64,000 nt of DNA, taken from the NCBI RefSeq assembly GCF_001305295.1, contig NZ_LJSI01000026.1:1-64000 (forward strand), given 5' to 3'. The notes under the pieces are model-generated. The model made no database searches. It saw nothing but the letters and a program-made list of their open reading frames with translations, and had not been told where the DNA came from. This document shows positions 26,740 to 37,161 of the stretch, piece after piece (position 1 is the stretch's first letter; the number at the start of each line of letters is the position of its first letter). Made by a program: the position numbers and the translations under genes. The DNA comes from Neptunomonas antarctica. GTDB taxonomy: Bacteria > Pseudomonadota > Gammaproteobacteria > Pseudomonadales > Balneatricaceae.

Positions 26740-28050
26740 ATGACACAACCACATCTGGTGATTATCGGTAGCGGTATGGCGGGAGGCAGGCTTCTTGATG
26801 AAATTATCCGCCGTCAGCCTGAGCGTTTCAAAATCTCTGTCTTCGGAGAAGAGCGCCATCCCAATTACAATCGAATCATGCTGTCACCGTTACTGGCCGG
26901 TGATGTCAGCAAAGATGACATCGTGCTTAATTCACATGAATGGTACGCGAAGCACAACATCACTCTGTTCGCTGGCGAACGTATTATCGACATCGACCGC
27001 ACACAGAAATGCCTGCACAGTGATACCGGCACAGAACTAAATTACGACCATCTGGTTTTTGCTACAGGATCCAGACCTGCAAAAATTCAGGCCAGCGGAC
27101 AGCAGCTCAGCAATATTTTTGATTTCAGAACCCTCGAAGATGTTGACGCTATTCTGGATAGCGCCCAATCAGCGACTCACGCGGTGGTGATTGGCGGCGG
27201 ATTACTCGGCCTTGAAGCCGCCTATGGTCTGGCCGTTAACGGCATGAAAACTACAGTTATTCATCGTTCTGGTCACTTATTAAATAGACAGCTGGATGCC
27301 CCCTCCGCTGAAATGCTTCGCTTGTCTCTTAAAGAGCGCGGCATTGATACCTTATTAAATACCGAAGTAGCTGCCTTCCACGGCGACAGCGCTGTTACCA
27401 GTATGACGCTAAAAAAAGGCGGCACTCTTCTTGATGAAAAATTGCATGCCGAACTGGTCATCATCGCTACCGGCATCACACCCAATACACGCTTAGCACA
27501 ATCGGCGGGGTTAGCGGTTAACCGTGGCATCGTGGTGGATGACAACCTTGTCACATCAGATGTACATATCAGCGCCCTTGGTGAGTGTATTGAACATCGC
27601 GGCGAAACATTCGGGCTGGTCGCGCCTATATGGGATCAGGCGCGTATTTTAGCCGACCGTCTGGTCTTCGGTGTGGAGTCTGCCTATGCCACCACCGCCA
27701 CACCGACCAAACTTAAAATATCCGGTATCGATCTCTTCTCAGCGGGAGAAGTCGACGGCAACGCTGATGATCGCACTCTCGTGCTACAGGACAAAGCTCG
27801 CCGCGCCTACCGAAAACTCATTATCAGAAACCACATCATTGTTGGCATCGTGCTGTTCGGCGACGTACAGGATGGCAACTGGTATTTCGAACTGTTGGAG
27901 CAACAGGCCCCTATAAAGCACCTGCTGCCCTGCTTGCTGTTTGGCCAATCTTATTGCTCAAACCTGCAAGACACACATGACTCTACTCGTCACTTATTTT
28001 CAGATAAAGAGCATCAGCCGGACACCGCGCTGACAGGAGCCTCCGTATGA
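26740..28050 (+). CDS. FAD/NAD(P)H oxidoreductase, NasC/NirB-N-like
   Basis: A 436-residue pyridine nucleotide-disulfide-type oxidoreductase. The N-terminal FAD motif GSGMAGGRLLDEI, NYNRIMLSPLL, the NAD-binding VVIGGGLLGLEAAYGL (about residue 150) and the FAD tail LGECIEHRG match the first half of NirB and the electron-transfer subunit of assimilatory nitrate reductase (NasC/NasB). It has no iron-sulfur domain. It is probably the NADH-dependent electron donor to NasA, encoded at 46.4 kb, or an extra component for NirB. Its stop overlaps nirB by 4 bases. Confidence 0.8.
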   Translation: MTQPHLVIIGSGMAGGRLLDEIIRRQPERFKISVFGEERHPNYNRIMLSPLLAGDVSKDDIVLNSHEWYAKHNITLFAGERIIDIDRTQKCLHSDTGTELNYDHLVFATGSRPAKIQASGQQLSNIFDFRTLEDVDAILDSAQSATHAVVIGGGLLGLEAAYGLAVNGMKTTVIHRSGHLLNRQLDAPSAEMLRLSLKERGIDTLLNTEVAAFHGDSAVTSMTLKKGGTLLDEKLHAELVIIATGITPNTRLAQSAGLAVNRGIVVDDNLVTSDVHISALGECIEHRGETFGLVAPIWDQARILADRLVFGVESAYATTATPTKLKISGIDLFSAGEVDGNADDRTLVLQDKARRAYRKLIIRNHIIVGIVLFGDVQDGNWYFELLEQQAPIKHLLPCLLFGQSYCSNLQDTHDSTRHLFSDKEHQPDTALTGASV

Positions 28051-30590
28051 ACAAGCAAAACCTCGTTGTTGTTGGTAATGGCATGGTAGGACATCAGTTC
28101 TTGCAAAGCCTTGCTGATAGCGGCCAATTGAATCAATTTAACGTCACGGTTTTTTGTGAAGAGCCTCGCTTAGCCTATGACCGGGTCTATCTGAGTAGCT
28201 ATTTCAGCGGCGCAACGGCGGAAGATCTGGCAATGGGTCATATCGAGGTGTACCAGAGCTGGGGCTTAAACGTGTTGATCGGTGAAGCGGTGACCTCGAT
28301 TGATCGCGATGCACAGCATGTATTTACCAATAAAGGTACAACCCTTTTTTATGACAAGCTGGTACTAGCCACAGGCTCCTACCCCTTTGTTCCTCCGGTG
28401 CCCGGGCATGACCGCCAGCATTGCCTTGTTTACCGCACCATTGAAGATCTGGAAGCCATTAAAGCCTCGGCAAACGGCGCTAAAGTCGGTGTCGTCGTCG
28501 GCGGCGGTTTGCTCGGCCTTGAGGCGGCAAAAGCGATTAAAGATCTGGGACTGGAAACCCATGTGGTCGAGTTTGCTCCTCGTCTGATGGCGGTTCAGCT
28601 GGATGAAGGTGGCGGTAATTTACTGCGCAGGAAAATTGAAAACCTCGGCGTCAGAGTTCATACGGGTAAAAATACTCAGCAGATTGTTGACGGTGACGAT
28701 GCGTTCCATCGTATGGAATTTGCCGATGGCGAAGTACTGGAAACCGATCTTATTCTGTTTTCTGCCGGCATACGCCCGCGTGATAACCTAGCGCGTGACT
28801 GTGGCCTTGAAGTAGGTGAGCGTGGCGGGATTGTGGTGGATAACAATTGCCAGACATCTGACGAACATATTTACTCTATCGGTGAATGCGCGCTATGGAG
28901 TGGCCGTATTTATGGATTGGTCGCGCCGGGTTACGCCATGGCAAAAGTGGTGGTTGCACAATTAACCGGCGGTGATAAACAGTTCCTCGGTGCCGACATG
29001 AGCACCAAACTGAAACTGATGGGCATCGATGTAGCCAGTATCGGTGACGCTCACGGGCATATAAAAGGCTCACTAAGTTATACCTATAACGATGAAGTTA
29101 ACGAAGTTTATAAAAAAATCGTTGTCTCTGAATCCGGTAACGAATTACTCGGCGCGATTCTGGTAGGAGAAGCCAATGACTATGGCACATTACTGCAATA
29201 CGCATTAAATGGCATACAACTGCCTAGCAACCCAGAGACACTGATCGTTCCTAATTTTGGGGGTGACGATGCACAAACAGGTTTGGGTGTGGGCGCACTG
29301 CCGGAAACAGCACAGATATGTTCTTGTCATGATGTTACCAAAGGCGGTATCTGCTGCTCAATTGATGCTGGCGCGCAAACCGTCGGTGATGTTAAAGCTG
29401 GTACCAAAGCGGCAACTGGCTGCGGCGGCTGTACCCAGCTATTAACCGATTTGGTTAACTACGAACTGGAGCTGCGCGGTGTAGAAGTCAGCCACGACAT
29501 ATGTGAGCACTTTGCTTACACCCGTGAAGATCTCTATAACATCATCCGCATCGAAGAAATTAAGACGTTTAGTAGTTTACTGGCCACACATGGTCACGGC
29601 CATGGCTGCGAAATCTGTAAACCTCTTATCGGCTCGCTGCTGTCATCCTGCTGGAATGAATACATCCTGGATACACCACACGTCGGCTTGCAGGATACCA
29701 ACGATACCTTCATGGCAAACATGCAAAAAGACGGCACGTACTCGGTGGTTCCTCGTGTGCCTGCCGGTGAAATCACACCCGATCAGTTAATCGCTATTGG
29801 TCAGGTCGGTAAAAAATACGACCTTTATACGAAAGTAACGGGGGGGCAGCGTATCGACTTATTCGGCGCTCGTCTTGAGCAGCTACCTGATATCTGGAAA
29901 GAGCTGATAGATGCAGGTATGGAAACCGGTCATGCCTACGGAAAATCTCTGCGCACCGTCAAATCCTGCGTGGGTAGCACCTGGTGTCGCTACGGTGTAG
30001 AGGATAGTACCGGACTCGCGATTGAACTTGAGAATCGTTACAAAGGTCTGCGTGCACCGCATAAAATTAAATTTGGTGTATCGGGTTGTACGCGTGAATG
30101 TGCCGAAGCGCAAAGTAAAGATGTGGGGATTATCGCGACAGAGAATGGTTGGAACCTTTACCTGTGCGGTAATGGGGGTATGAAACCGCGTCATGGAGAC
30201 CTGTTCGCCACCGATCTCGATAAAGACACTCTGGTTAAGTATGTCGATCGTTTCCTGATGTTTTATATCAAAACCGGTAAGCGCCTGCAGCGTACGTCTG
30301 TGTGGATGGAAAATCTTGAAGGCGGGCTGGATTACCTGAGAAAAGTCGTGATCGATGATCACCTGGGTATGAATAAAACACTCGAAAGCCAGATGGAACA
30401 TGTGGTTGCAACTTACGAATGTGAATGGAAACGCACAATTGAAGATGAAGATTCACTGAAACGCTTCCGTACCTTTGTAAACAGCGAGAAAACCGACAAC
30501 AACATTGTCTTTATTCAAGAGCGTGGCCAAATTCGTCCCGCCACTGAAGAAGAAAAAACAATCGCTGAACCGATCAAAATGCTGGTGTGA
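28047..30590 (+). CDS. nirB: Assimilatory nitrite reductase, large subunit
   Basis: Reduces nitrite to ammonium using NAD(P)H. The 847-residue protein has an N-terminal FAD/NAD module (GNGMVGHQFLQ, VVGGGLLGLEAAKA), a BFD-like [2Fe-2S] domain (CSCHDVTKGG...TGCGGC, residues ~425-475), ferredoxin-like domains, and the siroheme/[4Fe-4S] motif CVGSTWCRYG...GVSGCTRECAEAQ (~640-685). Length and order are standard for NirB. It lies between the FAD oxidoreductase and nirD, overlapping the former and 11 bp ahead of the latter. Confidence 0.96.
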   Translation: MNKQNLVVVGNGMVGHQFLQSLADSGQLNQFNVTVFCEEPRLAYDRVYLSSYFSGATAEDLAMGHIEVYQSWGLNVLIGEAVTSIDRDAQHVFTNKGTTLFYDKLVLATGSYPFVPPVPGHDRQHCLVYRTIEDLEAIKASANGAKVGVVVGGGLLGLEAAKAIKDLGLETHVVEFAPRLMAVQLDEGGGNLLRRKIENLGVRVHTGKNTQQIVDGDDAFHRMEFADGEVLETDLILFSAGIRPRDNLARDCGLEVGERGGIVVDNNCQTSDEHIYSIGECALWSGRIYGLVAPGYAMAKVVVAQLTGGDKQFLGADMSTKLKLMGIDVASIGDAHGHIKGSLSYTYNDEVNEVYKKIVVSESGNELLGAILVGEANDYGTLLQYALNGIQLPSNPETLIVPNFGGDDAQTGLGVGALPETAQICSCHDVTKGGICCSIDAGAQTVGDVKAGTKAATGCGGCTQLLTDLVNYELELRGVEVSHDICEHFAYTREDLYNIIRIEEIKTFSSLLATHGHGHGCEICKPLIGSLLSSCWNEYILDTPHVGLQDTNDTFMANMQKDGTYSVVPRVPAGEITPDQLIAIGQVGKKYDLYTKVTGGQRIDLFGARLEQLPDIWKELIDAGMETGHAYGKSLRTVKSCVGSTWCRYGVEDSTGLAIELENRYKGLRAPHKIKFGVSGCTRECAEAQSKDVGIIATENGWNLYLCGNGGMKPRHGDLFATDLDKDTLVKYVDRFLMFYIKTGKRLQRTSVWMENLEGGLDYLRKVVIDDHLGMNKTLESQMEHVVATYECEWKRTIEDEDSLKRFRTFVNSEKTDNNIVFIQERGQIRPATEEEKTIAEPIKMLV

Positions 30591-30601
30591 GGAGAGATAA
30601 A

Positions 30602-30940
30602 ATGACTAAGCAACCTGAATGGATTGACCTTTGTAGCATCAACGATTTGGTCGCGAATAGCGGTGTATGCGCATTGCTTAAAGAAGAGCAAATTGCCCTC
30701 TTCTACCTGCCATCAGAACAAAAGGTTTACGCCGTAGGTCAGCATGACCCATTCGGTAAAGCCAATGTAATGTCTCGTGGCATTATTGGATCCAAAGAAG
30801 ACCAGCTATTTGTCGCATCGCCGCTGTATAAACAGCACTTCCTGTTGGAAGATGGACGCTGCCTCGAAGATGAGACGGTAAGCCTGCCCGTTTGGAAAAC
30901 CCAGATCGTCAATGATCGGGTGATGATTCACACAGGTTAA
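30602..30940 (+). CDS. nirD: Nitrite reductase small subunit
   Basis: A 112-residue Rieske-fold subunit without the Cys/His cluster ligands, typical of NirD (VCALLKEEQIALFYLP...VYAVGQHDPFGKANVMSRGIIGS). The ATG at 30602 follows GGAGAGATAA, which is a better start than the upstream in-frame GTG at 30587. Partner of NirB; last gene of the operon. Confidence 0.93.
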   Translation: MTKQPEWIDLCSINDLVANSGVCALLKEEQIALFYLPSEQKVYAVGQHDPFGKANVMSRGIIGSKEDQLFVASPLYKQHFLLEDGRCLEDETVSLPVWKTQIVNDRVMIHTG

Positions 30941-30950
30941 GTTGAGAAAC

Positions 30951-30988
30951 ACACCGCCCGACACTTAGCTGACTGTCGGGTGGCGTGT
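30951..30988. terminator. Bidirectional terminator nirD / HD-GYP gene
   Basis: ACACCGCCCGACA (30951-30963) pairs with TGTCGGGTGGCGTGT (30974-30988) with a bulge. It lies between convergent genes. No strong T-tract; ATTTATAAT follows. Confidence 0.65.
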
Positions 30989-30990
30989 AT

Positions 30991-31887
30991 TTATAATAAC
31001 AGCGCTCTCGCGGACTCTCGCACGACACGCGCGATTAAATCGGTATCGACCTCCGGTTCCAGATCCTCAGCACTGCCCATCCTTTGGGTCGGTGTCGTTA
31101 CCAATAAGCCCTCTTTATCTTCTACCAGATATTCACCGGTACAGTTCCTACAGTACACATGCTCACCTGCCACCTGTCCTTTGCGCAACACCAGTGTTGG
31201 CCCACACATCACACATTCATGCAGTGGAATACCTGCATCACTATGACCTACAATATGATCGAGTTGATCTGCTGCACCCAATGCTAAAAAGCGCTCGCCG
31301 AAGTCGCGGTCAAACTGACTACCCAGATTTTCTTCAATAATTGCCAGCGCCTTTTTTATCGGCATTTCACGGCGATATGGCCGCGTACTTGTCATTGCAT
31401 CAAACGCATCACAAATACCAACAATACGTGCATCTACCGGTATGTCACTTCCTGAAAGCCCTTTAGGGTAACCTTTCCCATTCGGCGTCTCATGATGAGA
31501 ACGGATAGCCACTTCTGCCAACCCAGCCAGAGGATGCCCGGCCAATGTGCGCCAACCGACTTCAGGATGTGTTTTGATAACCGCATACTCTTCATCGGTT
31601 AGCTTGCCTGTTTTATTCAAAATATGATCAGGTACGCCAATTTTACCTAAATCGTGTAAAAAACCACCCAAAGCAATACGAGCAACATCCGCATCGGGTA
31701 ATCCTGACTCACTGGCTAATAAATGCGAAAAACGTGATACGCGCCATAGATGACCTCCGGTATAGGGATCCCGGGCTTCAACCATCCATGCCATAACCAA
31801 TAGGCTACGTAAAAGATCTTCATGAACATTCGTTTTTTCGGCTACACCATTATCAAAAAAACGACTGATATTATTGAATAAACTCAT
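30991..31887 (-). CDS. HD-GYP domain protein
   Basis: A 298-residue protein. The HD-GYP domain has HDLGKIG (about residue 77), HHETPNGKGYPKGL (about 129) and the D-A-F-D-A-M-T-STRPYR block. This family cleaves cyclic di-GMP. In HHETPNGKGYP the usual Asp of HHE-x-x-DGxGYP is Asn. The C-terminus has a small zinc-ribbon-like motif CVMC...CRNC (residues ~224-248). It is a lone minus-strand gene, convergent with nirD and next to a chemoreceptor, so a motility or biofilm role is plausible but not shown. Confidence 0.88.
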   Translation of the reverse strand: MSLFNNISRFFDNGVAEKTNVHEDLLRSLLVMAWMVEARDPYTGGHLWRVSRFSHLLASESGLPDADVARIALGGFLHDLGKIGVPDHILNKTGKLTDEEYAVIKTHPEVGWRTLAGHPLAGLAEVAIRSHHETPNGKGYPKGLSGSDIPVDARIVGICDAFDAMTSTRPYRREMPIKKALAIIEENLGSQFDRDFGERFLALGAADQLDHIVGHSDAGIPLHECVMCGPTLVLRKGQVAGEHVYCRNCTGEYLVEDKEGLLVTTPTQRMGSAEDLEPEVDTDLIARVVRESARALLL

Positions 31888-32046
31888 ATATTACCCTGAG
31901 AAATGAAAGCAAAATAACCCATAAAAAACACCGGCTTTGTAGTATAGGATGACTTCTCAGTTATTACAGATTCACGCCATGACGGGTACTTTTTGCATCA
32001 AGAATAGCAGCCCCGCAGGTTTTTCACAGAGCTGCTTTTATAGAAC

Positions 32047-33930
32047 CTATAATCTGAACTTGCTGGTCATCTGGCCCATTTTTGTAGCGCTGCTTAACAA
32101 GCTATCGCTAGACACGACAATGACCTGTGATGCTGTTTTATTATCTTCAATAACATGCGCAATGCTATCCATGCTAGTGGCCATTTCTGTTGTTGTTCGG
32201 GCGACTTCTGCAATAGAATCATATATCTCGTGACTGGTAAGTGATGCTTGTCGGGTCTGTTCCTCTATTTGCCTGACAGCACTTTGAGCATCATCACTTT
32301 GCTTTTTAACATTTTCAAGGCTGCTTTGGCTTTGCTCCATTGTGGCTATTACATCATCCGTTTGTTTTTGTATTGCTCGTACGGTTTGCGTTATTTCACC
32401 CGTCGCTGAAACCGTTCTTTCAGCCAGAGATCGCACCTCATCAGCCACCACAGAAAAGCCTCTACCCGCATCTCCGGCACGCGCCGCTTCAATCGCCGCA
32501 TTGAGTGCGAGCAAATTAGTCTGGTCGGCTAAACCATTAATGATTTCAAGAACACTATCAATTTTCTTAGAGTCTTTTTGCAGCTGTACTAATTGCTGAG
32601 ACGATTGTTCAACAATATCAGAAGTACGGGTCAACGCTTGCATCGCAAGCTGTATGGTATTACCTCCATTAATGGCCGCCTGATGCGCGCTGTCTGTTTC
32701 ATTATTAAGGCTTTTGATACTGTCTGCGACATGATTGGCGGTGACGCTGATCTGTTCCGTCGCACTGGCCAACGTATTCGATTGATCAGAAACGACACTA
32801 TTATTCTCAGCAATAGTTTGCACGGAATTACTTAATTCCGTCGCTTGTTGATTCAACATTTTCTGGCTATCGATGACCTGACCAATTAATGTTCTTAAAT
32901 CATTCGCAGTGGTGTTCACAGCAGACGAGACATGATCAAACTCATCCTGATGTGTTTCATTAACCGGTATGTTTTGGTTTAGTTCACCCTGAGCGATAGC
33001 ACGAAGATGATGGATAATTATTTTTAAGGTTGATGTAGTTTTAACACTAATCATAATCAATACAAAAGTAACAATAATACCCACCCCAATACTAACCAAA
33101 CCTAATGTCCATTTAGCGTTACTGGTGGTACTTTCCGCTTTTGATTTTGCACTAATCAATAAATCAGACTTTACAAATTGTTGAGTTTTCTGACTATTAT
33201 CGCTAAAAATCGCCCTGTTTTCTAACATCTGCTGGTGCGTTTTACTTTTCAGTGAAGCCGCGACAATAACTTCTTTAAGTGACGCTTGATACGCTTCAAT
33301 ATCTTTACCAAAAGCATCGTAAAATTCAGCTTCCTTTATGCTACTGACAACGACATCCATTTGCTTAATAAGCTTTTCAGCCGCTGAGTCCGTCGGGCTG
33401 ATCAGGTACTCTTTTTCTAATTGGCGAGCAATGATGAAATCCTTAGAAAATGCACTAAATGGTGCAAGCTGTTCATTAAGCTTCACGGCATTTTTTTGAA
33501 GTGAAAGCATCACACCTGAATTATTATTAAATCCTAAGCTCTTGAGTGAGCCTATTTGAGAAACAATAGACTCCTCATATTTAAGAAACGCAGCCTCGAC
33601 TCTTTGTAATGCTTCTTTTAATCGCGAAGAATCCGTTTCTGCTGCATATTCCGTCAGTAATGGCTGATAGGTATCGACTATTGTTATGACACTAGCAGTA
33701 AAAATTTCAGCATTTGCATCGCTCAGTTGAGCCAAATTGTTCTCTGTTGTTACCATGTCAAGCTGCATGCTTGATAACGTATCACTGACCGAGGTCAACT
33801 GTGACACACGTGAAGCGGCGCTATTTAAAGCATATAGCGTATTAAATGCGACAGCACTAATACAGATAATCCCGGCAAGAGTGATAAGAATTAAAGCAAT
33901 CAGTTTTTGCTTGAAAGATAGTTTTAGCAT
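32047..33930 (-). CDS. Methyl-accepting chemotaxis protein
   Basis: A 627-residue transmembrane chemoreceptor. The first helix is [20 protein letters not shown], followed by a ~250-residue periplasmic helical domain. The second helix, [18 protein letters not shown], lies near residues 280-300. A HAMP region precedes a long cytoplasmic coiled coil. The tip sequence ([23 protein letters not shown], then [13 protein letters not shown]) is the universal kinase-control region. The ligand is unknown; the periplasmic part resembles helical-bundle receptors. It sits alone between the HD-GYP gene and the catabolic cluster. Confidence 0.93.
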   Translation of the reverse strand: MLKLSFKQKLIALILITLAGIICISAVAFNTLYALNSAASRVSQLTSVSDTLSSMQLDMVTTENNLAQLSDANAEIFTASVITIVDTYQPLLTEYAAETDSSRLKEALQRVEAAFLKYEESIVSQIGSLKSLGFNNNSGVMLSLQKNAVKLNEQLAPFSAFSKDFIIARQLEKEYLISPTDSAAEKLIKQMDVVVSSIKEAEFYDAFGKDIEAYQASLKEVIVAASLKSKTHQQMLENRAIFSDNSQKTQQFVKSDLLISAKSKAESTTSNAKWTLGLVSIGVGIIVTFVLIMISVKTTSTLKIIIHHLRAIAQGELNQNIPVNETHQDEFDHVSSAVNTTANDLRTLIGQVIDSQKMLNQQATELSNSVQTIAENNSVVSDQSNTLASATEQISVTANHVADSIKSLNNETDSAHQAAINGGNTIQLAMQALTRTSDIVEQSSQQLVQLQKDSKKIDSVLEIINGLADQTNLLALNAAIEAARAGDAGRGFSVVADEVRSLAERTVSATGEITQTVRAIQKQTDDVIATMEQSQSSLENVKKQSDDAQSAVRQIEEQTRQASLTSHEIYDSIAEVARTTTEMATSMDSIAHVIEDNKTASQVIVVSSDSLLSSATKMGQMTSKFRL

Positions 33931-34198
33931 GACATACTCAACTTTATTATTTTAATGTAGCAGCCGTGATGATAGTTGGTAAGACCAGTTGGCCGGCTAC
34001 TGTCATTAGACTTTAGCGTAGTTTTCATTGAAAGCAATTAACTCACTGTTTTTAAATTAATAACCAAACAGCTTATGCGCGCCGTAGTGAAATACTGAGC
34101 AGATCAACTCCACGCTCATTGCGTGATTTTTTACCCTATGTGCATCAATTGTCTATTCATTGCCTATCCATTTACCGTCTGCATAGGCATACCCGAAA

Positions 34199-34804
34199 TC
34201 AGGCCAAAGCTTGCTCAACAAATTCTAAGCGGTCCTGTCCCCAGTAAAGCTCTGATCCAACGACGAATGATGGCACCCCGAACACACCCTGGGACATAGC
34301 GTCCTCTGTATTGTCGATCAATAACTGAGAGTAATCCTGTTCATCCTTCGCTATTTGAATAAGCGTTACCGGTAATTGCAGCTTAATTAACACATCGGTT
34401 ATGACCTGCTCATCTGCCAAATTCAGATTATCTCTCCACAGCGCTGCACCCAGAGCGATAACAAGTTCAAGGGCATCGTGATGCTTTTGAATAGCAGCAA
34501 GCACTGTGCGCACGGCCAGACTTTCATCAGCCGGGAAAAATGTCGGTTCCAGATGAATAGGTAAGCCGAGCTTAGTACTCCAGCGCTGTAGTTCTTTTAA
34601 TCGATAGGCTTGACGTTGCTCCGAACGTTGCTTTAACGGCTGCCCACCGGTACGGGAAAAAAGCTCACCCATGAGTATTGGCTTTAACACTACATTGGCG
34701 TTTTTTTCTTTCGCTATGTCTTTAAGACGAGAGCCCGAAAAGTAGCTCCACGGAGAATTTAGAACGAAGTAATACTGTATATTCTGGGTCATTTTGAAGC
34801 TCAT
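34199..34804 (-). CDS. DsbA-fold isomerase (HCCA isomerase / GST-kappa-like)
   Basis: A 201-residue thioredoxin-fold protein of the 2-hydroxychromene-2-carboxylate isomerase/GST kappa family. It has LNSPWSYFSGSRL near residue 15 (SPWSY replaces the CxxC), KPILMGELF, and the cis-Pro region MSQGVFGVPSFVVGSELYWGQDRLEFVEQAL. The family uses glutathione with aromatic or small acyl substrates. An alternative start is Met5. It is downstream of the EamA gene on the same strand and may end the catabolic operon, but the function there is unclear. Confidence 0.82.
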   Translation of the reverse strand: MSFKMTQNIQYYFVLNSPWSYFSGSRLKDIAKEKNANVVLKPILMGELFSRTGGQPLKQRSEQRQAYRLKELQRWSTKLGLPIHLEPTFFPADESLAVRTVLAAIQKHHDALELVIALGAALWRDNLNLADEQVITDVLIKLQLPVTLIQIAKDEQDYSQLLIDNTEDAMSQGVFGVPSFVVGSELYWGQDRLEFVEQALA

Positions 34805-34911
34805 TTGTGAAATAAATCAACTCGATAGTATATTTACTAAAAAATAATATACATACCTCAGAGAGATAAAAAGCTTCAACCGTCTATTGATAATAAACGG
34901 TAATAATAAGC

Positions 34912-35805
34912 TCACCTCAGACTTAATACGCGTGTAGGCTCCTTACGCACCTGATTGCTATAGAACAGCAACGCAAAAATAACAACAGCACTGCCTGTCA
35001 AGGTGGTGATGCTTGGCACTTCATCTAATACTAACCACACCCAAACAGGCGCTACGATTGACTCTAATAATAAAAACAAACTCACTTCAGTAGCACTGAT
35101 ATAACGCGGTGCAATTTGTAGCAGTACGAAGCCTATTGGCATCGCAATCGCAGATGACAAAAACATCGCGCCTACCTCTTCAGGACGCACGTGCATGGTC
35201 TCTGTTCCTAACCAGCCAAAAATAAAAATAAAAACCCCACCGAATATAAGCCCTGGCGATATATCCCGGGGCGCATAGCGGCGTGCCCAATTAAAATTCA
35301 CGGCCATAAAAGCCGCACTTCCAATGGCCATCAGGTTACCAAATAAGCTGTTTTCTCCACTTCCATCGCTGACGATAATGGCCATACCGATCATGGTCAT
35401 AACAATCGTTAAACCCACGGTAAAACTGAGTCGTTCTTGCAACCAAAACCACCCTATCAGGGCCGCAAATATTGGCGCTGTACTGATAATCATCATGGCA
35501 GCCGCCGCGCTAGTGTGCAGTAATGCTTGCGTAAAAAAATACGTATTAAGCGCAAAAAATAAACCGCAAAACACACCAGGCCATCCGGCGAGTCTAATCG
35601 CTGATAATGACTTTGATCGATGACGCATTAATACGATCATTGTAAAGCCCAGTGTTAAAAACGCACCGCGCCACAATAATACTTCAGCATGATCGATACT
35701 GATCCAACGCAGAACCAGAGCATCGGGTGTCAGCAGGAGCGCCCCGATTGAGCTATACAACATGCCGGTCGAGCGGGTACAACCCCCCTCTTGTTTAGTG
35801 CTCAT
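34912..35805 (-). CDS. EamA/DMT family transporter
   Basis: A 297-residue membrane protein with about ten helices in two EamA repeats (LAGWPGVFCGLFFALNTYFFTQALLHT; PRYISATEVSLFLLLESIVAPVWVWLV). The family exports amino acids and metabolites. It follows the M24 hydrolase by 120 bp on the same strand. It could remove a by-product or overflow amino acid of the pathway. Confidence 0.85.
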   Translation of the reverse strand: MSTKQEGGCTRSTGMLYSSIGALLLTPDALVLRWISIDHAEVLLWRGAFLTLGFTMIVLMRHRSKSLSAIRLAGWPGVFCGLFFALNTYFFTQALLHTSAAAAMMIISTAPIFAALIGWFWLQERLSFTVGLTIVMTMIGMAIIVSDGSGENSLFGNLMAIGSAAFMAVNFNWARRYAPRDISPGLIFGGVFIFIFGWLGTETMHVRPEEVGAMFLSSAIAMPIGFVLLQIAPRYISATEVSLFLLLESIVAPVWVWLVLDEVPSITTLTGSAVVIFALLFYSNQVRKEPTRVLSLR

Positions 35806-35924
35806 AGAAAACCTGTGCAGAATAAAATAGAAGCGGTTGATGTATTCAAAACATCAACACTTGAGCATGGCAAAAAATGGCTCTGTTATACAAAGCCATT
35901 GCCAGCATGATTTAGGCAATATTG

Positions 35925-37118
35925 TTAGTTCGTAATGACCGGTAATGTTGACCATGCGCGTTTATGCAGCATCTCACAGCCATTATCGGTGATCAGAATG
36001 TTTTCTTCGTGAACCATCACCTTACCCGGAGCAAACGTCATACCCGGTTCAAGCGTTAAGACCATACCCGCCTGCAAAATAACGTCTCCGCCTTCTACAT
36101 TGGATGGCCATTCTGTGAGCTGCATACCGAGTCCGTGTCCCATACGACCCACATCATTACCTAGCGCGCCGGCACCTTCCAACACCGACCACATTGCTTT
36201 CCAGACGTCTCCGGTGGTTTGTCCCGGAGCAGCAATTTTTAAGCCGGCCTCAGTTGACGCGTAAACGGCCTCATAGGCATCATGCGTTGCCCGGTCAACG
36301 TCACCAAAAGCGAAGTTGCGGTCATAATCACTGAAATAGCCATCAAAGTTGGCGCCGGTATCAATAATCAACACATCTCCCTGGCTGAGCCTTCTGTCTG
36401 TCGGCCCCATAATGATATTGTTGTAGCTTCCCTGGCCCGATGCAGAGATCAGATACGGGCAGGAATCTGCACCTAAACGCAGCATCTCCAGATGCATCAC
36501 CTTACAAGCTTCTCGCTCAGTCATACCTGCTTTGAGGTTATTTAGCAGAAAATCAAATCCCGCGGCGGTTACGTCACATGCAAAACGTATTTTTTCTACT
36601 TCAGCAGAAGATTTGATGCTACGCAGATCACGCACAATTTCACTAACATCGACAACCTTATGCGCACTTAAATACGTTAGCAGCGTCTGGTAGTTTGCGA
36701 CGGGCATACGTAAATGTGTTTCCGGGCCAAGCATGGAGCCTATACGACGTGATCCGTTAGCCACACTTTTTAACGTATCAGCCAGTAAGCTAACACCATC
36801 ATCCATTGGCCTTGGAGATGGCCAGCTACATACATCGTCAATCCAGGTTTGCTCAAAGCCCGCCACACCAATTTCGGGTACGACGGCAATAGGTTTACCT
36901 TTGGCAGGCACCACAAGAAACCAGGGTCGCGTCGGACTTTCCCAAAACTGTGACTTAAAGCCACTGAAATACCGAAATTCAGGCTCAGTCGTAAAAAACA
37001 CCGCGTCTATTTGCTCCGCTGCCATACGGCGCTGCAACTTGTCAGTACGTATTTCAAATTCGCTATGCTCAAAGCCTCGCGATGGGGCACTCAGTATATT
37101 TGTCATAGAATTACTCAA
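35925..37118 (-). CDS. M24 family hydrolase (Xaa-Pro peptidase-like)
   Basis: A 397-residue pita-bread metallohydrolase: creatinase-like N-domain (residues ~20-160) and M24 domain with DTGANFDGYFSDYDRNFAFG (metal Asp pair), GHGLGMQLTEWP and TLEPGMTF. M24 enzymes include prolidases, creatinase and ectoine hydrolase DoeA. Sequence alone does not assign the substrate. It lies 44 bp after the TRAP permease gene on the same strand, so it probably cleaves an amide or ring in the transported compound. The first in-frame Met is used; Met5 is also possible. Confidence 0.85.
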   Translation of the reverse strand: MSNSMTNILSAPSRGFEHSEFEIRTDKLQRRMAAEQIDAVFFTTEPEFRYFSGFKSQFWESPTRPWFLVVPAKGKPIAVVPEIGVAGFEQTWIDDVCSWPSPRPMDDGVSLLADTLKSVANGSRRIGSMLGPETHLRMPVANYQTLLTYLSAHKVVDVSEIVRDLRSIKSSAEVEKIRFACDVTAAGFDFLLNNLKAGMTEREACKVMHLEMLRLGADSCPYLISASGQGSYNNIIMGPTDRRLSQGDVLIIDTGANFDGYFSDYDRNFAFGDVDRATHDAYEAVYASTEAGLKIAAPGQTTGDVWKAMWSVLEGAGALGNDVGRMGHGLGMQLTEWPSNVEGGDVILQAGMVLTLEPGMTFAPGKVMVHEENILITDNGCEMLHKRAWSTLPVITN

Positions 37119-37161
37119 CTTTTTATTTTTTTGCGCTGTCGTGTGGTGTGGTGTGGCTCAT

